From contig CAZWYI010000009.1 in assembly GCA_964638155.1 (NCBI GenBank), forward strand, positions 4,249 through 68,248: a stretch of DNA of 64,000 nt, read 5' to 3'. This stretch comes from CAYZTD01 sp964638155 (GTDB taxonomy: Archaea; Thermoplasmatota; E2; DHVEG-1). The notes beneath the pieces were generated by a model. The model searched no databases. It was not told the DNA's origin and worked only from the letters and a program-made list of their open reading frames with translations. This document shows, piece by piece, positions 45,865-55,306 of the stretch; within the stretch, counting starts at the first letter, position 1; each line of letters begins with the position of its first letter. The position numbers were made by a program, and so were the translations under genes.

Positions 45865-46140
45865 ATGAAAGAATATAAAGAAGAGATATATGAAAATCCT
45901 TCTCTTTTAGAAGTATTTAGACAAGGCGATAGAGTAAAACAAGTCTATTATGATCCAAATGGTTATGAGCGAATATATTCAGGTACTATTGTAAATATTA
46001 AAAAACATTGTATGGCCATCCATTGGGATTATGTTAATGGCAATCCTAGTTCAGATATGCGTGAGATTTATTGTGTTTTTCACATAAGTGAAGTATTTAA
46101 TGGAGATGAATACTACTCGCCTATTACTAAAGAAGAATAG
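45865..46140 (+). CDS. hypothetical protein, 91 aa
   Basis: 91 residues, ATG 45865 with GGGAG about 10 bases upstream (TTG 45856 is too close to it). A small beta-barrel-like pattern is visible: GDRVKQVYYDPNGYERIYSG then TIVNIKKHCMAIHWDY, alternating charged and aromatic residues as in Tudor/SH3-like folds. No catalytic motif. Isolated between the DsbD-like gene and the convergent toxin-antitoxin pair. Family not recognised. Confidence 0.55.
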   Translation: MKEYKEEIYENPSLLEVFRQGDRVKQVYYDPNGYERIYSGTIVNIKKHCMAIHWDYVNGNPSSDMREIYCVFHISEVFNGDEYYSPITKEE

Positions 46141-46163
46141 TAATCTTCGAAATTTTAAAAACA

Positions 46164-46451
46164 TTAGAATCCATATTTTTTATGAGCATTACCTATAGGT
46201 AAAATTTCTGCGATACGGACCTGTTTTTCCCCTTCTAATATTGAATAAAAAACTGTCCATGTTCTACCTATATGCATACGATAACGCTTTTTTCCTCTTA
46301 TTGGTAGTTTTTCTTTATCTCCAGTCCCTCTACCCGGGTAAGGATTATCCTCTAATTTTTTTAGATTTTTAATAATAATTTTAGAAGTTTTCTTATCCAT
46401 ATAAGAAATTATTTCTTTGATTTCAGGCGTAATAAAAACCTTATATTTCAT
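46164..46451 (-). CDS. RelE-family toxin
   Basis: 95 residues: YKVFITPEIKEIISYMD at the start, LEDNPYPGRGTGDKEKLP in the middle and RYRMHIGRTWTVFYSILE with RIAEILPIGNAHKKYGF at the end (each cited in part). This is the ParE/RelE fold with its C-terminal basic-aromatic patch; members cleave ribosome-bound mRNA or poison gyrase. It overlaps the antitoxin gene by 11 bases. Intact, unlike the toxin at 19028. Which target it hits cannot be told from sequence. Confidence 0.85.
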   Translation of the reverse strand: MKYKVFITPEIKEIISYMDKKTSKIIIKNLKKLEDNPYPGRGTGDKEKLPIRGKKRYRMHIGRTWTVFYSILEGEKQVRIAEILPIGNAHKKYGF

Positions 46452-46635
46452 CTAAAGCCACTAGATCTTCTTCTTTACTTTTTTCAACTTTTTCCATTTT
46501 TTTCATAAGGTTTATTCTATGATAGATTTTTAACATTTTTCTAAGCAAGCTATCATATGTTTCGCCTGCTTCTTTGGTTTTTCCTAATTCCTTCCAAACT
46601 GTTTCAGATACAGGAATATGCTTTGTCATTGTCAT
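46441..46635 (-). CDS. antitoxin of the RelE pair
   Basis: 64 residues. Short N-terminal strand (KHIPVSETVWKELGKTKEAG) and helices (TYDSLLRKMLKIYHRI) give a ribbon-helix-helix or DUF7557-like layout, followed by a charged tail. The toxin start lies inside its 3' end. ATG at 46635 or 46629 is possible. Its promoter consists of three tandem nine-base units (46641-46667). Confidence 0.78.
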   Translation of the reverse strand: MTMTKHIPVSETVWKELGKTKEAGETYDSLLRKMLKIYHRINLMKKMEKVEKSKEEDLVALDEI

Positions 46636-46640
46636 GTTAA

Positions 46641-46667
46641 ATATTTATAATATTTATAATATTTAAA
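46641..46667 (-). promoter_or_regulatory. tandem 9-bp repeat promoter of toxin-antitoxin pair
   Basis: Three head-to-tail units, ATATTTATA, ATATTTATA, ATATTTAAA, just upstream of the antitoxin start at 46635. They include TATA-like sequence on both strands and could double as binding sites for the antitoxin. Confidence 0.5.
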
Positions 46668-46873
46668 ATTTATGTTATGGTTCTATACATGAGTATATTA
46701 AATCAGTAAATGTCAATATCTAAAAAATGATTTTTTCATAAATTTATTGATGTTATTCTTAAAAATTAGTTTTTTACAAAAAATAAAACCGATTGGCATC
46801 AAAAAGTAACTTTTATAAGTTAAAATTAATTGACCCCTTACAATATATAGAATAATTTGGGGTTAATTAGTTC
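46668..46873. other. intergenic region upstream of ValRS
   Basis: AT-rich, no open frame of interest. A TATA-like ACTTTTATAAGTTA lies near 46808-46821 and may serve ValRS, which starts at 46874; AATTTGGGGTTAATT precedes the ATG. Confidence 0.4.
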
Positions 46874-49579
46874 ATGGCCACTTATGATCAGAAAAAACTA
46901 GAAACAAAATGGCAAAAAAAATGGCAAGAAAAAAAGATTTATCATTTTGATTTTGATAGTAAAAAAAAGCCATATAGTATCGATGTTCCTCCTAGATATG
47001 CATCTGGGCCTTTACATGCCGGCCATGCTGTACATTATACTCACATTGATTTTGCAGCCCGCTATAAGCGTATGCAAGATTATAATGTTTTTTTCCCCTT
47101 ATGCTTTGATGTAAATGGAATACCAATAGAAGAAAGAGTAGAAAGAAATCTAGGAATAACAAGAAAAGACATTGATAGACACAAGTTTACAAAACTCTGT
47201 AGTGATTTTGCAGATAAAAATATTGACACAATGAAAAAGCAATTCATAATCCTTGGAGAAAGTATGGATCCAAGTATATACTATCAGACAGATGCAAAAT
47301 ACTACAGACGTGTTACACAAATTTCTTTTATAGAATTATTTGAAAAAGATTTAATTTATAAAGGAAAATTTCCTGTGAATTGGTGTCCTAGATGTATGAC
47401 TGCTATGGCAGATGCAGAGGTTACCTATTCTGATAGAAAAACAAAATTAAATACAATTAAATTTTATTTTGATAAAACTCCTTCAGAACAAGTTTTAAAA
47501 TACCATGGAATTGGAAAAGATAAAAAAGGAACATACATAGAAATTGCAACAACAAGGCCTGAAATGCTTCCTTCTTGTCAAATTGTAGCCGTGCATTCCA
47601 CAGATGAAAGAGCGCCATGGCTTGTTGATAAAGAACTCATTGTTCCAATTTTTAACAAAAAGGTGAAAATTGTTGAGGATGATGCAGTAGACCCTGATTT
47701 TGGAACAGGTATTGTAATGATTTGTACAGTAGGAGACAAAGAAGATCTAAACTGGGTATTCAAATACAATCTACCAATAGAGATGAGCATCGATGAAGAA
47801 GGAAAAATGACTGAGATTTGTAAAAAATATCAAGGTATGAAGATTAAACAGGCAAAACAAGCGATAATTGATGATTTAAAAAAAGAAAACATTCTTATCA
47901 AGCAAGATTCTCTTGAGCAAAGTGTAGGTGTATGCTGGCGTTGTAAGACACCTGTAGAGTTTGTTAATGCGGAACAATGGTTTTTAAAAACTACTGATTT
48001 TAAAAAGCTAGTACTAGAAAAAAGCGATGAGATGAACTGGTATCCAGAATATATGAAAGTGCGCCTTACTGAATGGGTAAACAGCCTTGAATGGGACTGG
48101 GTTATATCTCGTCAGCGTTATTTTGCAACACCAATTCCTTTATGGGAATGTAAAAAATGTGGAAAAGTTGTTATTGCAAAAAAAGAGCAATGCTATGTTG
48201 ATCCAACAATTGATAGTCCACCTGTTAAAAATTGTCCTGATTGTGGTGGTGAACTAGTTGGATGCGAGGATGTTTTTGATACCTGGATGGATTCAAGTAT
48301 TTCACCTTTATTTAATACATTTTGGAATCGAGATGAAACTAAATTTAAAAAAATGTATCCTATGAGTCTTAGACCTCAGGCACATGATATAATAAGAACC
48401 TGGGCTTTCTATACAATTCTCAGATGTTCGTTGTTAACTGATGAGAAACCTTTTGAAAATATGATGATGGGTGGATTTATTTTATCTGAAGATGGTACAC
48501 CTATGCATGCAAGTCTTGGAAATGTAATAGACCCATTAAAGATTATAGATAAATATGGATCTGATGCTTTTAGAAGTTATGCTGCTAGTTGTGCTCTGGG
48601 TGAAGACAATCCTTTTAGAAAAAAAGATGTAATTAGAGGAGTAAAACTTCTTAGAAAAATATGGAATGTACAAAATTTCATATCAAATGTGATATCAAAT
48701 GAGAAACCAGAAAAAACTGATTTAATCGATGTTGATAAATGGATTCTTACAAAGTTTAGTAGATTAGTTAAAAAATGCACAAAACAGATGGATAGATTTG
48801 AGTATAGTCAAACTATGAAAGAAATTGAGTACTTCTTATGGCATGAACTAGCTGACCATTATATTGAAATGGTTAAATCAAGTATTTATGAAAACAAAAA
48901 CATAGACAGTATCAAGTATACTTTGTATAAAGTTGGACTTGGAACATTAAAACTTTTTGCACCATTTTTTCCTCATATAACTGAAGAGTTATATCATATA
49001 TGTTATAAAAATTTTGAAGAAGATGAAAGCATCCATCTATCAAAGTGGCCAGAGGAAATCTTAATTGATAAAGAAAAAGAAAGAGGAGGAGAGATTCTAA
49101 AAAAATATATTTCAGAGATTAGATCTTATAAAAGTAAAAAAGGAATTCCTCTTAATTCAGAGATTAATGCGGTTGCAACATATGCACCTAAAAAAGTTAT
49201 TTCTAGCATAAAAGATAACAAAGATATTGTTAAATCAACTTTGAAATATCCTAAGGGCCATAAACTTAATGTTGGAAAACCAGATGTTGAAGAAAAAATA
49301 ACTAATATAAAACCTAATTATTCAAAGATTGGGCCCACCCTTAAATCTGAAGCAAAAAAACTTGTTAAATTTATAAATGAAAAAGAAGAATATATCATTA
49401 ATAGACTCGAAAATAATAAAGATATAAAAATTTCAGAAATACCAGATATTTCTACAAATAAGAAAGATATGCTATTGAAAAATAATTATATAAAAATCAA
49501 AAAAGAAATTCTTTTAAAAGGAAAAAAACACAACCATATAATAAATTTTGATGATTTTTATTTAGAAATTAAAGACTAA
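46874..49579 (+). CDS. valS: valine-tRNA ligase (archaeal type)
   Basis: 901 residues. Class I signature: PPRYASGPLHAGHAVHYTHID in parts, with HAGH at 48-51. Zinc-type knuckles NWCPRCMTAMADA and CKKCGKVV and CPDCGGEL follow. The editing domain has TTRPEML and FGTGIVMICTVGDKED. SLEWDWVISRQRYFATPIP marks the Rossmann core. The second class I signature, normally KMSKS, is PMHAS at 543-547 (DGTPMHASLGN), lacking both lysines. A C-terminal anticodon-binding helical bundle follows. Essential enzyme charging tRNA-Val. The frame is intact over the normal length, so this is not a pseudogene. Confidence 0.93.
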   Translation: MATYDQKKLETKWQKKWQEKKIYHFDFDSKKKPYSIDVPPRYASGPLHAGHAVHYTHIDFAARYKRMQDYNVFFPLCFDVNGIPIEERVERNLGITRKDIDRHKFTKLCSDFADKNIDTMKKQFIILGESMDPSIYYQTDAKYYRRVTQISFIELFEKDLIYKGKFPVNWCPRCMTAMADAEVTYSDRKTKLNTIKFYFDKTPSEQVLKYHGIGKDKKGTYIEIATTRPEMLPSCQIVAVHSTDERAPWLVDKELIVPIFNKKVKIVEDDAVDPDFGTGIVMICTVGDKEDLNWVFKYNLPIEMSIDEEGKMTEICKKYQGMKIKQAKQAIIDDLKKENILIKQDSLEQSVGVCWRCKTPVEFVNAEQWFLKTTDFKKLVLEKSDEMNWYPEYMKVRLTEWVNSLEWDWVISRQRYFATPIPLWECKKCGKVVIAKKEQCYVDPTIDSPPVKNCPDCGGELVGCEDVFDTWMDSSISPLFNTFWNRDETKFKKMYPMSLRPQAHDIIRTWAFYTILRCSLLTDEKPFENMMMGGFILSEDGTPMHASLGNVIDPLKIIDKYGSDAFRSYAASCALGEDNPFRKKDVIRGVKLLRKIWNVQNFISNVISNEKPEKTDLIDVDKWILTKFSRLVKKCTKQMDRFEYSQTMKEIEYFLWHELADHYIEMVKSSIYENKNIDSIKYTLYKVGLGTLKLFAPFFPHITEELYHICYKNFEEDESIHLSKWPEEILIDKEKERGGEILKKYISEIRSYKSKKGIPLNSEINAVATYAPKKVISSIKDNKDIVKSTLKYPKGHKLNVGKPDVEEKITNIKPNYSKIGPTLKSEAKKLVKFINEKEEYIINRLENNKDIKISEIPDISTNKKDMLLKNNYIKIKKEILLKGKKHNHIINFDDFYLEIKD

Positions 49580-49641
49580 ATTTTTTGTTTTTCTCGATAG
49601 ATATTTAAATGTGGTGTTAATTTAGCCCCCCGTGGTGTATT

Positions 49642-51000
49642 ATGGTTCATGAAAAATATCAGGATAAAGAAGTAAAAATAATGAATCGATGGATTGTTGT
49701 TATAGGTGCAATTATGATTCAGGTCGCACTTGGTGCAATTTATGCATGGAGTGCATTTGCAACTCCTCTAAAAGGCGTTCTAGGAAACGCTAAAGTTGAA
49801 GCAATTGTTAGTGAGTTTGCTTTTACTGCAACTGAAACACAAGCAATTTTTGCAGCAGGTCTTGCAACATTTGCGATATTTACAATAATAGGCGGAAGGC
49901 TTTCAAAAAAGTATGGTCCGAGAAATATCGCGCTTCTTGGAGGTGCACTGCTTGGCTTAGGATATATAATTGCTAGTTTTGTAGGTGCAAGCTTTGTTTT
50001 GAAATTAATTTCTCTTGGAATAATTGGAGGAGCTGGTATTGGTCTAGCATATGTTGTTCCTATTTCAGTTGGTGTTAAGTGGTTTCCCGATAAAAAAGGA
50101 CTTGTTTCTGGTCTTGCAGTAGCTGGATTTGGTTTTGGTGCATTTATCTGGATACTTCTTGCAAATCCACCTAGTATACTAGGTTTTAATGGATTAATAA
50201 CTCAACAAGCAGGAAAATTTGCTTATACAATTGCAAATGTAGATATGGCTTTTAGAATATATGGAATATTATTCTTAGTACTAGTTATAATTGGTTCATT
50301 AGTAATGGTATATCCTCCAAAAGGTTGGAAGCCAAAAGGCTGGAAACCTTCAAAAGAAGAGGAGGATAACGAGAAAAAGAAATCTTTGATGCCAAAACAG
50401 ATGCTTGGGACACGACAGTTCTATTTACTATGGATGATGTTTTTGATTGGTGCTCTTGCTGGTCTAATGGTTATTGGTAATATCAAGATATTTGCAGAAG
50501 GTGCAGATGGTTTTCAAAGATTTGGTTTTAGTCAGGTTGATGCTGAGAGCTTTGCAATAATTGGTGCTGCAATATGTCTACCTATTTTCAATGGTCTCGG
50601 TAGAATAATTTGGGGAAAAATATCAGACAATATTGGGCGTAAAAGAGCAATTATCACAATGTGCATATTCCAGGGTATAATGATGTTAGCATTTTATTAT
50701 ACAACTGTGAATCCTTTGTTTTTCTTTGTTGCAGCTGCACTTATAGGATTTAACTTTGGTGCAAATTTTGCTTTATTTCCAGCGGCAACAGCGGATAGTT
50801 TCGGATCAGAAAATGTTGGTTTGAACTATGGTTTTGTATTCACTTCTTATGGCATAGGGGGAATTGTTGGTCCAATTCTTGCTGGAATGGTAAAAGATGC
50901 TGGTTTAAGTTTTCTATATGCTTTTATCCCAGCAGCAGTTCTTTGTTTTATTGCCGCAGGCCTAGCATTGTTATATAAACCTACTGTTAAATCATCATAA
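49642..51000 (+). CDS. OFA-family MFS transporter (oxalate/formate antiporter-like)
   Basis: 452 residues with about 12 membrane helices. N-terminal helix RWIVVIGAIMIQVALGAIYAWSAF is characteristic of the OFA family, as are GGRLSKKYGPRN between helices 2 and 3 and NIGRKRAI in the second half. Such proteins exchange small carboxylates (oxalate, formate, lactate) across the membrane; the substrate here is unknown. ATG 49681 is an alternative start that matches the family's usual N-terminus; GTGG precedes ATG 49642. A loop at about 230-255 is Lys-rich (KPSKEEEDNEKKK). Confidence 0.85.
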   Translation: MVHEKYQDKEVKIMNRWIVVIGAIMIQVALGAIYAWSAFATPLKGVLGNAKVEAIVSEFAFTATETQAIFAAGLATFAIFTIIGGRLSKKYGPRNIALLGGALLGLGYIIASFVGASFVLKLISLGIIGGAGIGLAYVVPISVGVKWFPDKKGLVSGLAVAGFGFGAFIWILLANPPSILGFNGLITQQAGKFAYTIANVDMAFRIYGILFLVLVIIGSLVMVYPPKGWKPKGWKPSKEEEDNEKKKSLMPKQMLGTRQFYLLWMMFLIGALAGLMVIGNIKIFAEGADGFQRFGFSQVDAESFAIIGAAICLPIFNGLGRIIWGKISDNIGRKRAIITMCIFQGIMMLAFYYTTVNPLFFFVAAALIGFNFGANFALFPAATADSFGSENVGLNYGFVFTSYGIGGIVGPILAGMVKDAGLSFLYAFIPAAVLCFIAAGLALLYKPTVKSS

Positions 51001-51017
51001 TTTTTTCTTTTTTTTAT

Positions 51018-51554
51018 ATGAAAAATATAAGATTTGAAGAAATATTAAAATCTCTTGCTGATGGTAATTCGTCCTATATAAATAGTAACAAACATGAATT
51101 TGAAAAGCATATTTCAGGTCAAAAACCAATAGCTATTGTTTTAACTTGTTCTGATTCAAGAGTTATTCCAGAATATATACTTAACAAAAAAATAGGTGAA
51201 CTTTTTGTTATAAGAGTCGCAGGTAATGTAGCAATGGATTACTCTGTTATAACTTCAATTGAATATGCTGTAAGTCATCTCCAAACGCCTATTCTTTTAT
51301 TTCTTGGACATACTAACTGTGGTGCTGTTAAAGAGGCTCAAAAGTCAGGCAATGGATATCCTCTACTTGACGAAATTATAAAAGGTTTTAATTTAGATAA
51401 AGACCCTGTTATTGGAAATCTCAAATATCAATATAAAATGATATTTAAGAGAAGTAAAATTGTGAACAAAGCATTTTTGGAAAAAAAATTAATTGTAAAA
51501 CCTGCGATTTATAAATTAGAGACGGGTAGAGTTGAATTTCTAGATTTCGATTAA
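51018..51554 (+). CDS. beta-class carbonic anhydrase
   Basis: 178 residues. Zinc ligands are visible: C44 with the D46/R48 dyad (VLTCSDSRVIPE) and H98/C101 (FLGHTNCGAV). RVAGN and AVSHL are conserved strands. It interconverts CO2 and bicarbonate in the cytosol. Shorter than many family members at the C-terminus. Its end overlaps the convergent DUF362 gene by 15 bases. It starts 17 bases after the OFA transporter stop, so the two may be co-transcribed; carboxylate uptake with CO2 handling would be consistent. Confidence 0.92.
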   Translation: MKNIRFEEILKSLADGNSSYINSNKHEFEKHISGQKPIAIVLTCSDSRVIPEYILNKKIGELFVIRVAGNVAMDYSVITSIEYAVSHLQTPILLFLGHTNCGAVKEAQKSGNGYPLLDEIIKGFNLDKDPVIGNLKYQYKMIFKRSKIVNKAFLEKKLIVKPAIYKLETGRVEFLDFD

Positions 51555-52526
51555 TTGATAATTGAGTGACCCTAAACCTATTTCCTCACCATATTTTATT
51601 TGTTTTTCAGGATCGACATTATTTTCTTTTTTGAAAAGATTTGGTTTTATATCATTTACTAAATCAAGACTTGCCTTGTCAATAGCTACAGGATCATCAG
51701 ATATAAGATAGCCTATATCAGGACATATTATAGGTCCAGCGAATGGATCACAGTCACATCCTTTAGCTATTCTTTTAAGTTCATTTAAATAAATAACATT
51801 TTTATCTTTAGTTACAGCCATTGCAGCACATGCCAAAACATATTGAAAATCAGCATCTTGATAATCAAGACCACCAAATTCACAGTTTTCAACACATACT
51901 CCGCATCCAAAACATTTAAAATTACTAATTTTCCATTTATCTTTTTTAACTTTTATAGCATTAAAAGGACATACTTCAGCACAAACACCACAAAAAGTAC
52001 ATTTATCTTTTTTATATATTGGTTTACTACTGTTGTGTATTTCAATTTTTGTTTCTTTAGTAACACCGCCCATTCCAAAGTTTTTTATTGCACCACCAAA
52101 ACCAGTAGCGTTATGGCCTTTTACATGGGTAAAAGCAAAAATATTCTTGGAATCATACAGATGATCGGCTACCTCAAATTTTCTCCCTTCTATTTCAACA
52201 TTTTTTCCAGAATCATCAATTACTACATTACACCCAATTTTTTTTTTACTAAAACCATGTAATCTTGCTACTTTTTCGTGCCCTCCTTTAGTATGCCTTG
52301 GTGCCTTATAGGCAACTGTGGTATCAAATAAATAGGGTTTCATATCATATTTTTTTATTCTTTCTACAACATATTTTACATCCTTAGCTCTTGGAAAATA
52401 TTTATTTTTAACTTCACCCATATGAAGTTTAACTGGCACTTTTTTATCTTTAAAACTTTTTAAATTAAAATTCTCAAGGGCATCTGATAGCTTTTTCATA
52501 TCTGTAAAAAATACTACTTTTTTCAT
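51540..52526 (-). CDS. DUF362-domain protein with two 4Fe-4S clusters
   Basis: 328 residues. The first about 180 are DUF362-like (KVPVKLHMGEVKNKYF, AFTHVKGHNATGFGGAIKN in part). Then an 8-Cys ferredoxin module: CTFCGVCAEVCP and CFGCGVCVENCEF around 188-230. A cysteine-rich C-terminal part (GCDCDPFAGPIICPDIGYL) completes the family. Probably electron transfer; the partner is unknown. ATG 52526 overlaps the stop of the Hps-RraA gene (ATGA), so they are translationally coupled. The reading frame extends 6 codons further upstream, but this overlap decides the start. Confidence 0.88.
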   Translation of the reverse strand: MKKVVFFTDMKKLSDALENFNLKSFKDKKVPVKLHMGEVKNKYFPRAKDVKYVVERIKKYDMKPYLFDTTVAYKAPRHTKGGHEKVARLHGFSKKKIGCNVVIDDSGKNVEIEGRKFEVADHLYDSKNIFAFTHVKGHNATGFGGAIKNFGMGGVTKETKIEIHNSSKPIYKKDKCTFCGVCAEVCPFNAIKVKKDKWKISNFKCFGCGVCVENCEFGGLDYQDADFQYVLACAAMAVTKDKNVIYLNELKRIAKGCDCDPFAGPIICPDIGYLISDDPVAIDKASLDLVNDIKPNLFKKENNVDPEKQIKYGEEIGLGSLNYQLIEI

Positions 52527-53815
52527 CCTATTTTTTTCTCCCATTTCTTTAGTTTTAAAACAGAGCTTAGACTTCCGCCTTTTTTTATTTCTTCACGTAT
52601 TCTATTTTCATGTTCTTTTACATCTATTGATCTATTTGCAATTTCAGTTGCAATCTCTTTTGGCACAACAACCACTCCTGAATCATCCCCTATTATCCAA
52701 TCACCTGTTCTAACAGTTTGTTCTCCACATTTTATCTCTGAACCTATTTCACCAAATCCTTTTGGTTCACCAGCGTTTGGTGAAATATATTTGCTAAATA
52801 CTGGGAAATCTATTTTGATTATATCATCATGATCTCTAATTGCTCCATTAATTACTACACCAGAAAGACCCTTTTGTTTAGCACTCCAGGTGGCTAGTTC
52901 TCCCCAGATGGCTGTTTTTCCATCATTTACATCTATTACAAGTACATTTCCTTTTTTTGCCTTATCTATTGCTTCAACTGGTTTTGCCCAGTCTCCATCT
53001 ATTGTTTTAACAGTTAGTGCACGTCCTACCATATGATAACCTGTTTTTACAGGTCTTATATCTTTCATAGCGCCTTCTCTATGCATAGCATCTGATATAT
53101 TTGGCGTTGAAACAATTGAAAAAGCTTTTTTCAATTCTTTTTTATCATATTTTTTAAAAAGATTGCTCTTTTGTGGTTTTTTTTCTTTAATTGCTTTTTT
53201 TATTTGTCTTGTCGCAAGTTTTACATTCTTTGCTTTTGTGATTGCTCCACCAACTATTATTATACTTGCATCGTTTTTTACAAAATCAGCTACTGTCTCA
53301 CTATTTATTCCTCCTGCAACGGCAACAGGAATTTCTGTTTTTTTAATAATTTCTTTAAGTGTTTTAAGAGGTGTTTTTCCTATCATCTGTTCATCTATAC
53401 CAGTATGTATACATAGATAATCTATACCAATTTTTTCTAGTTCTTCTGCTCTTTTTATTTTTTTGTTTACACCTATTAAGTCAACCATTATTTCTGTACC
53501 ATATTTTCGTGCCGATTTTATAGAATCTATTATTGTTGAATTATGTGCTGCGCCAAGTATTGCTATTATATCTGCACCGGCTTTACTTGCCATCTCTGTT
53601 TCAAATGCACCTGTATCCATTGTTTTCATATCTGCAACAATTGTTTTATCTGGGAATTTTTCTCTTAGTTTTCTAATTATTTTCATTCCTTCGCTTTTTA
53701 TTAAAGGCGTTCCTGCCTCTAAAAAATCAGCTCCCCCTTTTACCGATTCGTCTGCAATTTGTATTGCTCTATGTTCATTTAAGAGATCTAATGCTACTTG
53801 TAGAACAGTTTTCAT
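52523..53815 (-). CDS. fused hexulose-6-phosphate synthase and RraA-like protein
   Basis: 430 residues. N-terminal half (1-210) is Hps: LQVALDLLNEHRAIQIAD, IVADMKTMDTGAFE, IAILGAAHNST, VAVAGGINSETV and IIVGGAITK. The second half (about 225-420) is RraA/aldolase-like: IVSTPNISDAMHREG, GVVINGAIRDHDD and GDWIIGDDSGVVVVP. Hps makes or cleaves arabino-hexulose-6-phosphate in the ribulose monophosphate pathway, which archaea run in reverse for pentose synthesis. The fusion occurs in several archaea. The start ATG 53815 is chosen because Hps proteins begin there; the upstream 28 residues overlap the lipoprotein gene. Confidence 0.92.
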   Translation of the reverse strand: MKTVLQVALDLLNEHRAIQIADESVKGGADFLEAGTPLIKSEGMKIIRKLREKFPDKTIVADMKTMDTGAFETEMASKAGADIIAILGAAHNSTIIDSIKSARKYGTEIMVDLIGVNKKIKRAEELEKIGIDYLCIHTGIDEQMIGKTPLKTLKEIIKKTEIPVAVAGGINSETVADFVKNDASIIIVGGAITKAKNVKLATRQIKKAIKEKKPQKSNLFKKYDKKELKKAFSIVSTPNISDAMHREGAMKDIRPVKTGYHMVGRALTVKTIDGDWAKPVEAIDKAKKGNVLVIDVNDGKTAIWGELATWSAKQKGLSGVVINGAIRDHDDIIKIDFPVFSKYISPNAGEPKGFGEIGSEIKCGEQTVRTGDWIIGDDSGVVVVPKEIATEIANRSIDVKEHENRIREEIKKGGSLSSVLKLKKWEKKIG

Positions 53816-53855
53816 CAAAAATGGAATAAACAACTCGTTATATAAAAGATGGTGC

Positions 53856-54380
53856 TTATTTTGCTTTAGTAAAATTTCCAGTTTTTCCACAGGAATCAAT
53901 TAGATTCCATGGACCAGTTGTAATACCCATTAGATTTTCTTTTTCTAGTTGCATTTCTTCTAATCCTTTTATAATAAATACAAATAATCCTTCTGTTTTA
54001 TTATTTTTATGAACTTTTACATAACCATAGGATATATTATTGGGATCAATATCCTTTTCCACTGATATAATGCTGCCCCCTCCATCTAGAAAACTATACC
54101 CTGGTATATTTTGTTTATTTGAATACCAATCAACTATATCTGAAACACTTGTATCTGTAACATAAAATGTTTTATTAAGTTCTGAACTTACATTCATGAT
54201 ATTCCATATTGTCTCATTTTTGTATGTCGTTTCTTCTGCATTTGGATGCAAAGGATAGGTTATCTTTACGTTTGTATTTTGATTATTTTTATCTTCATAA
54301 CATCCAGATAGCGCTAAAGTTAATACTAAAATTACAATAGAAATTATTGTTAAAAATTTATTTTTCATAATCATTCTCAC
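53856..54380 (-). CDS. predicted lipoprotein, 174 aa
   Basis: 174 residues. The N-terminus has KNKF, a hydrophobic core (LTIISIVILVLTLALSG) and a lipobox ending in C27 (LALSGC), so it is likely anchored to the outer face of the membrane by lipid. The mature part is Asn/Thr-rich, with TFYVTDTSVSDIVDWYSNK, unlike known enzymes. ATG 54368 is an equal candidate for the start. 40 bases upstream of the Hps-RraA gene on the same strand. Function unknown. Confidence 0.75.
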   Translation of the reverse strand: MRMIMKNKFLTIISIVILVLTLALSGCYEDKNNQNTNVKITYPLHPNAEETTYKNETIWNIMNVSSELNKTFYVTDTSVSDIVDWYSNKQNIPGYSFLDGGGSIISVEKDIDPNNISYGYVKVHKNNKTEGLFVFIIKGLEEMQLEKENLMGITTGPWNLIDSCGKTGNFTKAK

Positions 54381-54468
54381 CTATTCTGAAATCAAAATAA
54401 TTATTTATTTTATTAAATTTTTTATAATCATTAGTTTTATATCTGTTTATTCATTTTAAGATGATTAT

Positions 54469-55269
54469 ATGAATAATAAACCTATCAAATTCCATAGAAA
54501 ATCAAATGAAAACTTTGATGATTTAATAAAAAAACTTGAACTACAAGCACTTGAAACATCAGAGGAAAGACTCCCGCTTTATCTGGAGGCTGGTTTAAAA
54601 GATGCTGAGCTTGTTTTGGATGTAGGTTGTGGTTCTGGAATTGTTACTAGAGATCTTGCAATTCTTACTAAAGGAAAGGTAATAGGTGTTGATAGTTCTA
54701 AAGATATGATAAAGGTTGCAAAAAAAGTACTAAAAAATTTTGATAATGTCGAACTTTTATATAATAAACCGGAAAAACTCGAGTTTGATAATGAAACCTT
54801 TGATATTGTTACCTGTAACCTTGTTTTAATGTGGTCACAAAATCCACAGAATCTTGTAAAAGAAATGGCTAGAGTTACAAAGAAAGGTGGTGTTGTTCTT
54901 GCATCTCTTGAACCTGATTATGGTGGTAAACTTCATTATCCTGAAGATCAAAAAGTAGATCCTATTTTTGCAGGTGAAGCCATAAAAAATAGGGGTGGTG
55001 ATCCACATATCGGTAGAAAACTTCGTGCCTTGTTTGTAAGAGCCGGTCTTAAAACTAAGATAGGTATTGGAAATAACCGTATATGGAGTTGTGAAGAGGA
55101 TAAAGACTATTATCTTCATGCTCGTGATTTTTATATTAAAGCATTAAAAGAAGCAGGTCTTACTCAAAAAGAAATTGATAGATGGGAATACGATTATCTA
55201 AAATCGCTTGACGAAGGGGTTCAACTCAATTTTTTCCCACAATTTTATGCAATCGGACAAAAACCATAG
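54469..55269 (+). CDS. class I SAM-dependent methyltransferase
   Basis: 266 residues. Motif I LDVGCGSGIVTRDLA (about 48-62) is followed by VIGVDSSKDMI and motif IV-type FDIVTCNLVLMWSQNP; the Rossmann fold is complete. The C-terminal 100 residues are substrate-binding and helical. Substrate not evident; the nearest families are ubiquinone/menaquinone-type C-methyltransferases. It is transcribed away from the lipoprotein gene with an 88-bp divergent region and is followed by FolD. Confidence 0.88.
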   Translation: MNNKPIKFHRKSNENFDDLIKKLELQALETSEERLPLYLEAGLKDAELVLDVGCGSGIVTRDLAILTKGKVIGVDSSKDMIKVAKKVLKNFDNVELLYNKPEKLEFDNETFDIVTCNLVLMWSQNPQNLVKEMARVTKKGGVVLASLEPDYGGKLHYPEDQKVDPIFAGEAIKNRGGDPHIGRKLRALFVRAGLKTKIGIGNNRIWSCEEDKDYYLHARDFYIKALKEAGLTQKEIDRWEYDYLKSLDEGVQLNFFPQFYAIGQKP

Positions 55270-55306
55270 GTTTTAAAACTAATTTTTATTTATCTTTTAA
55301 ACTGAT

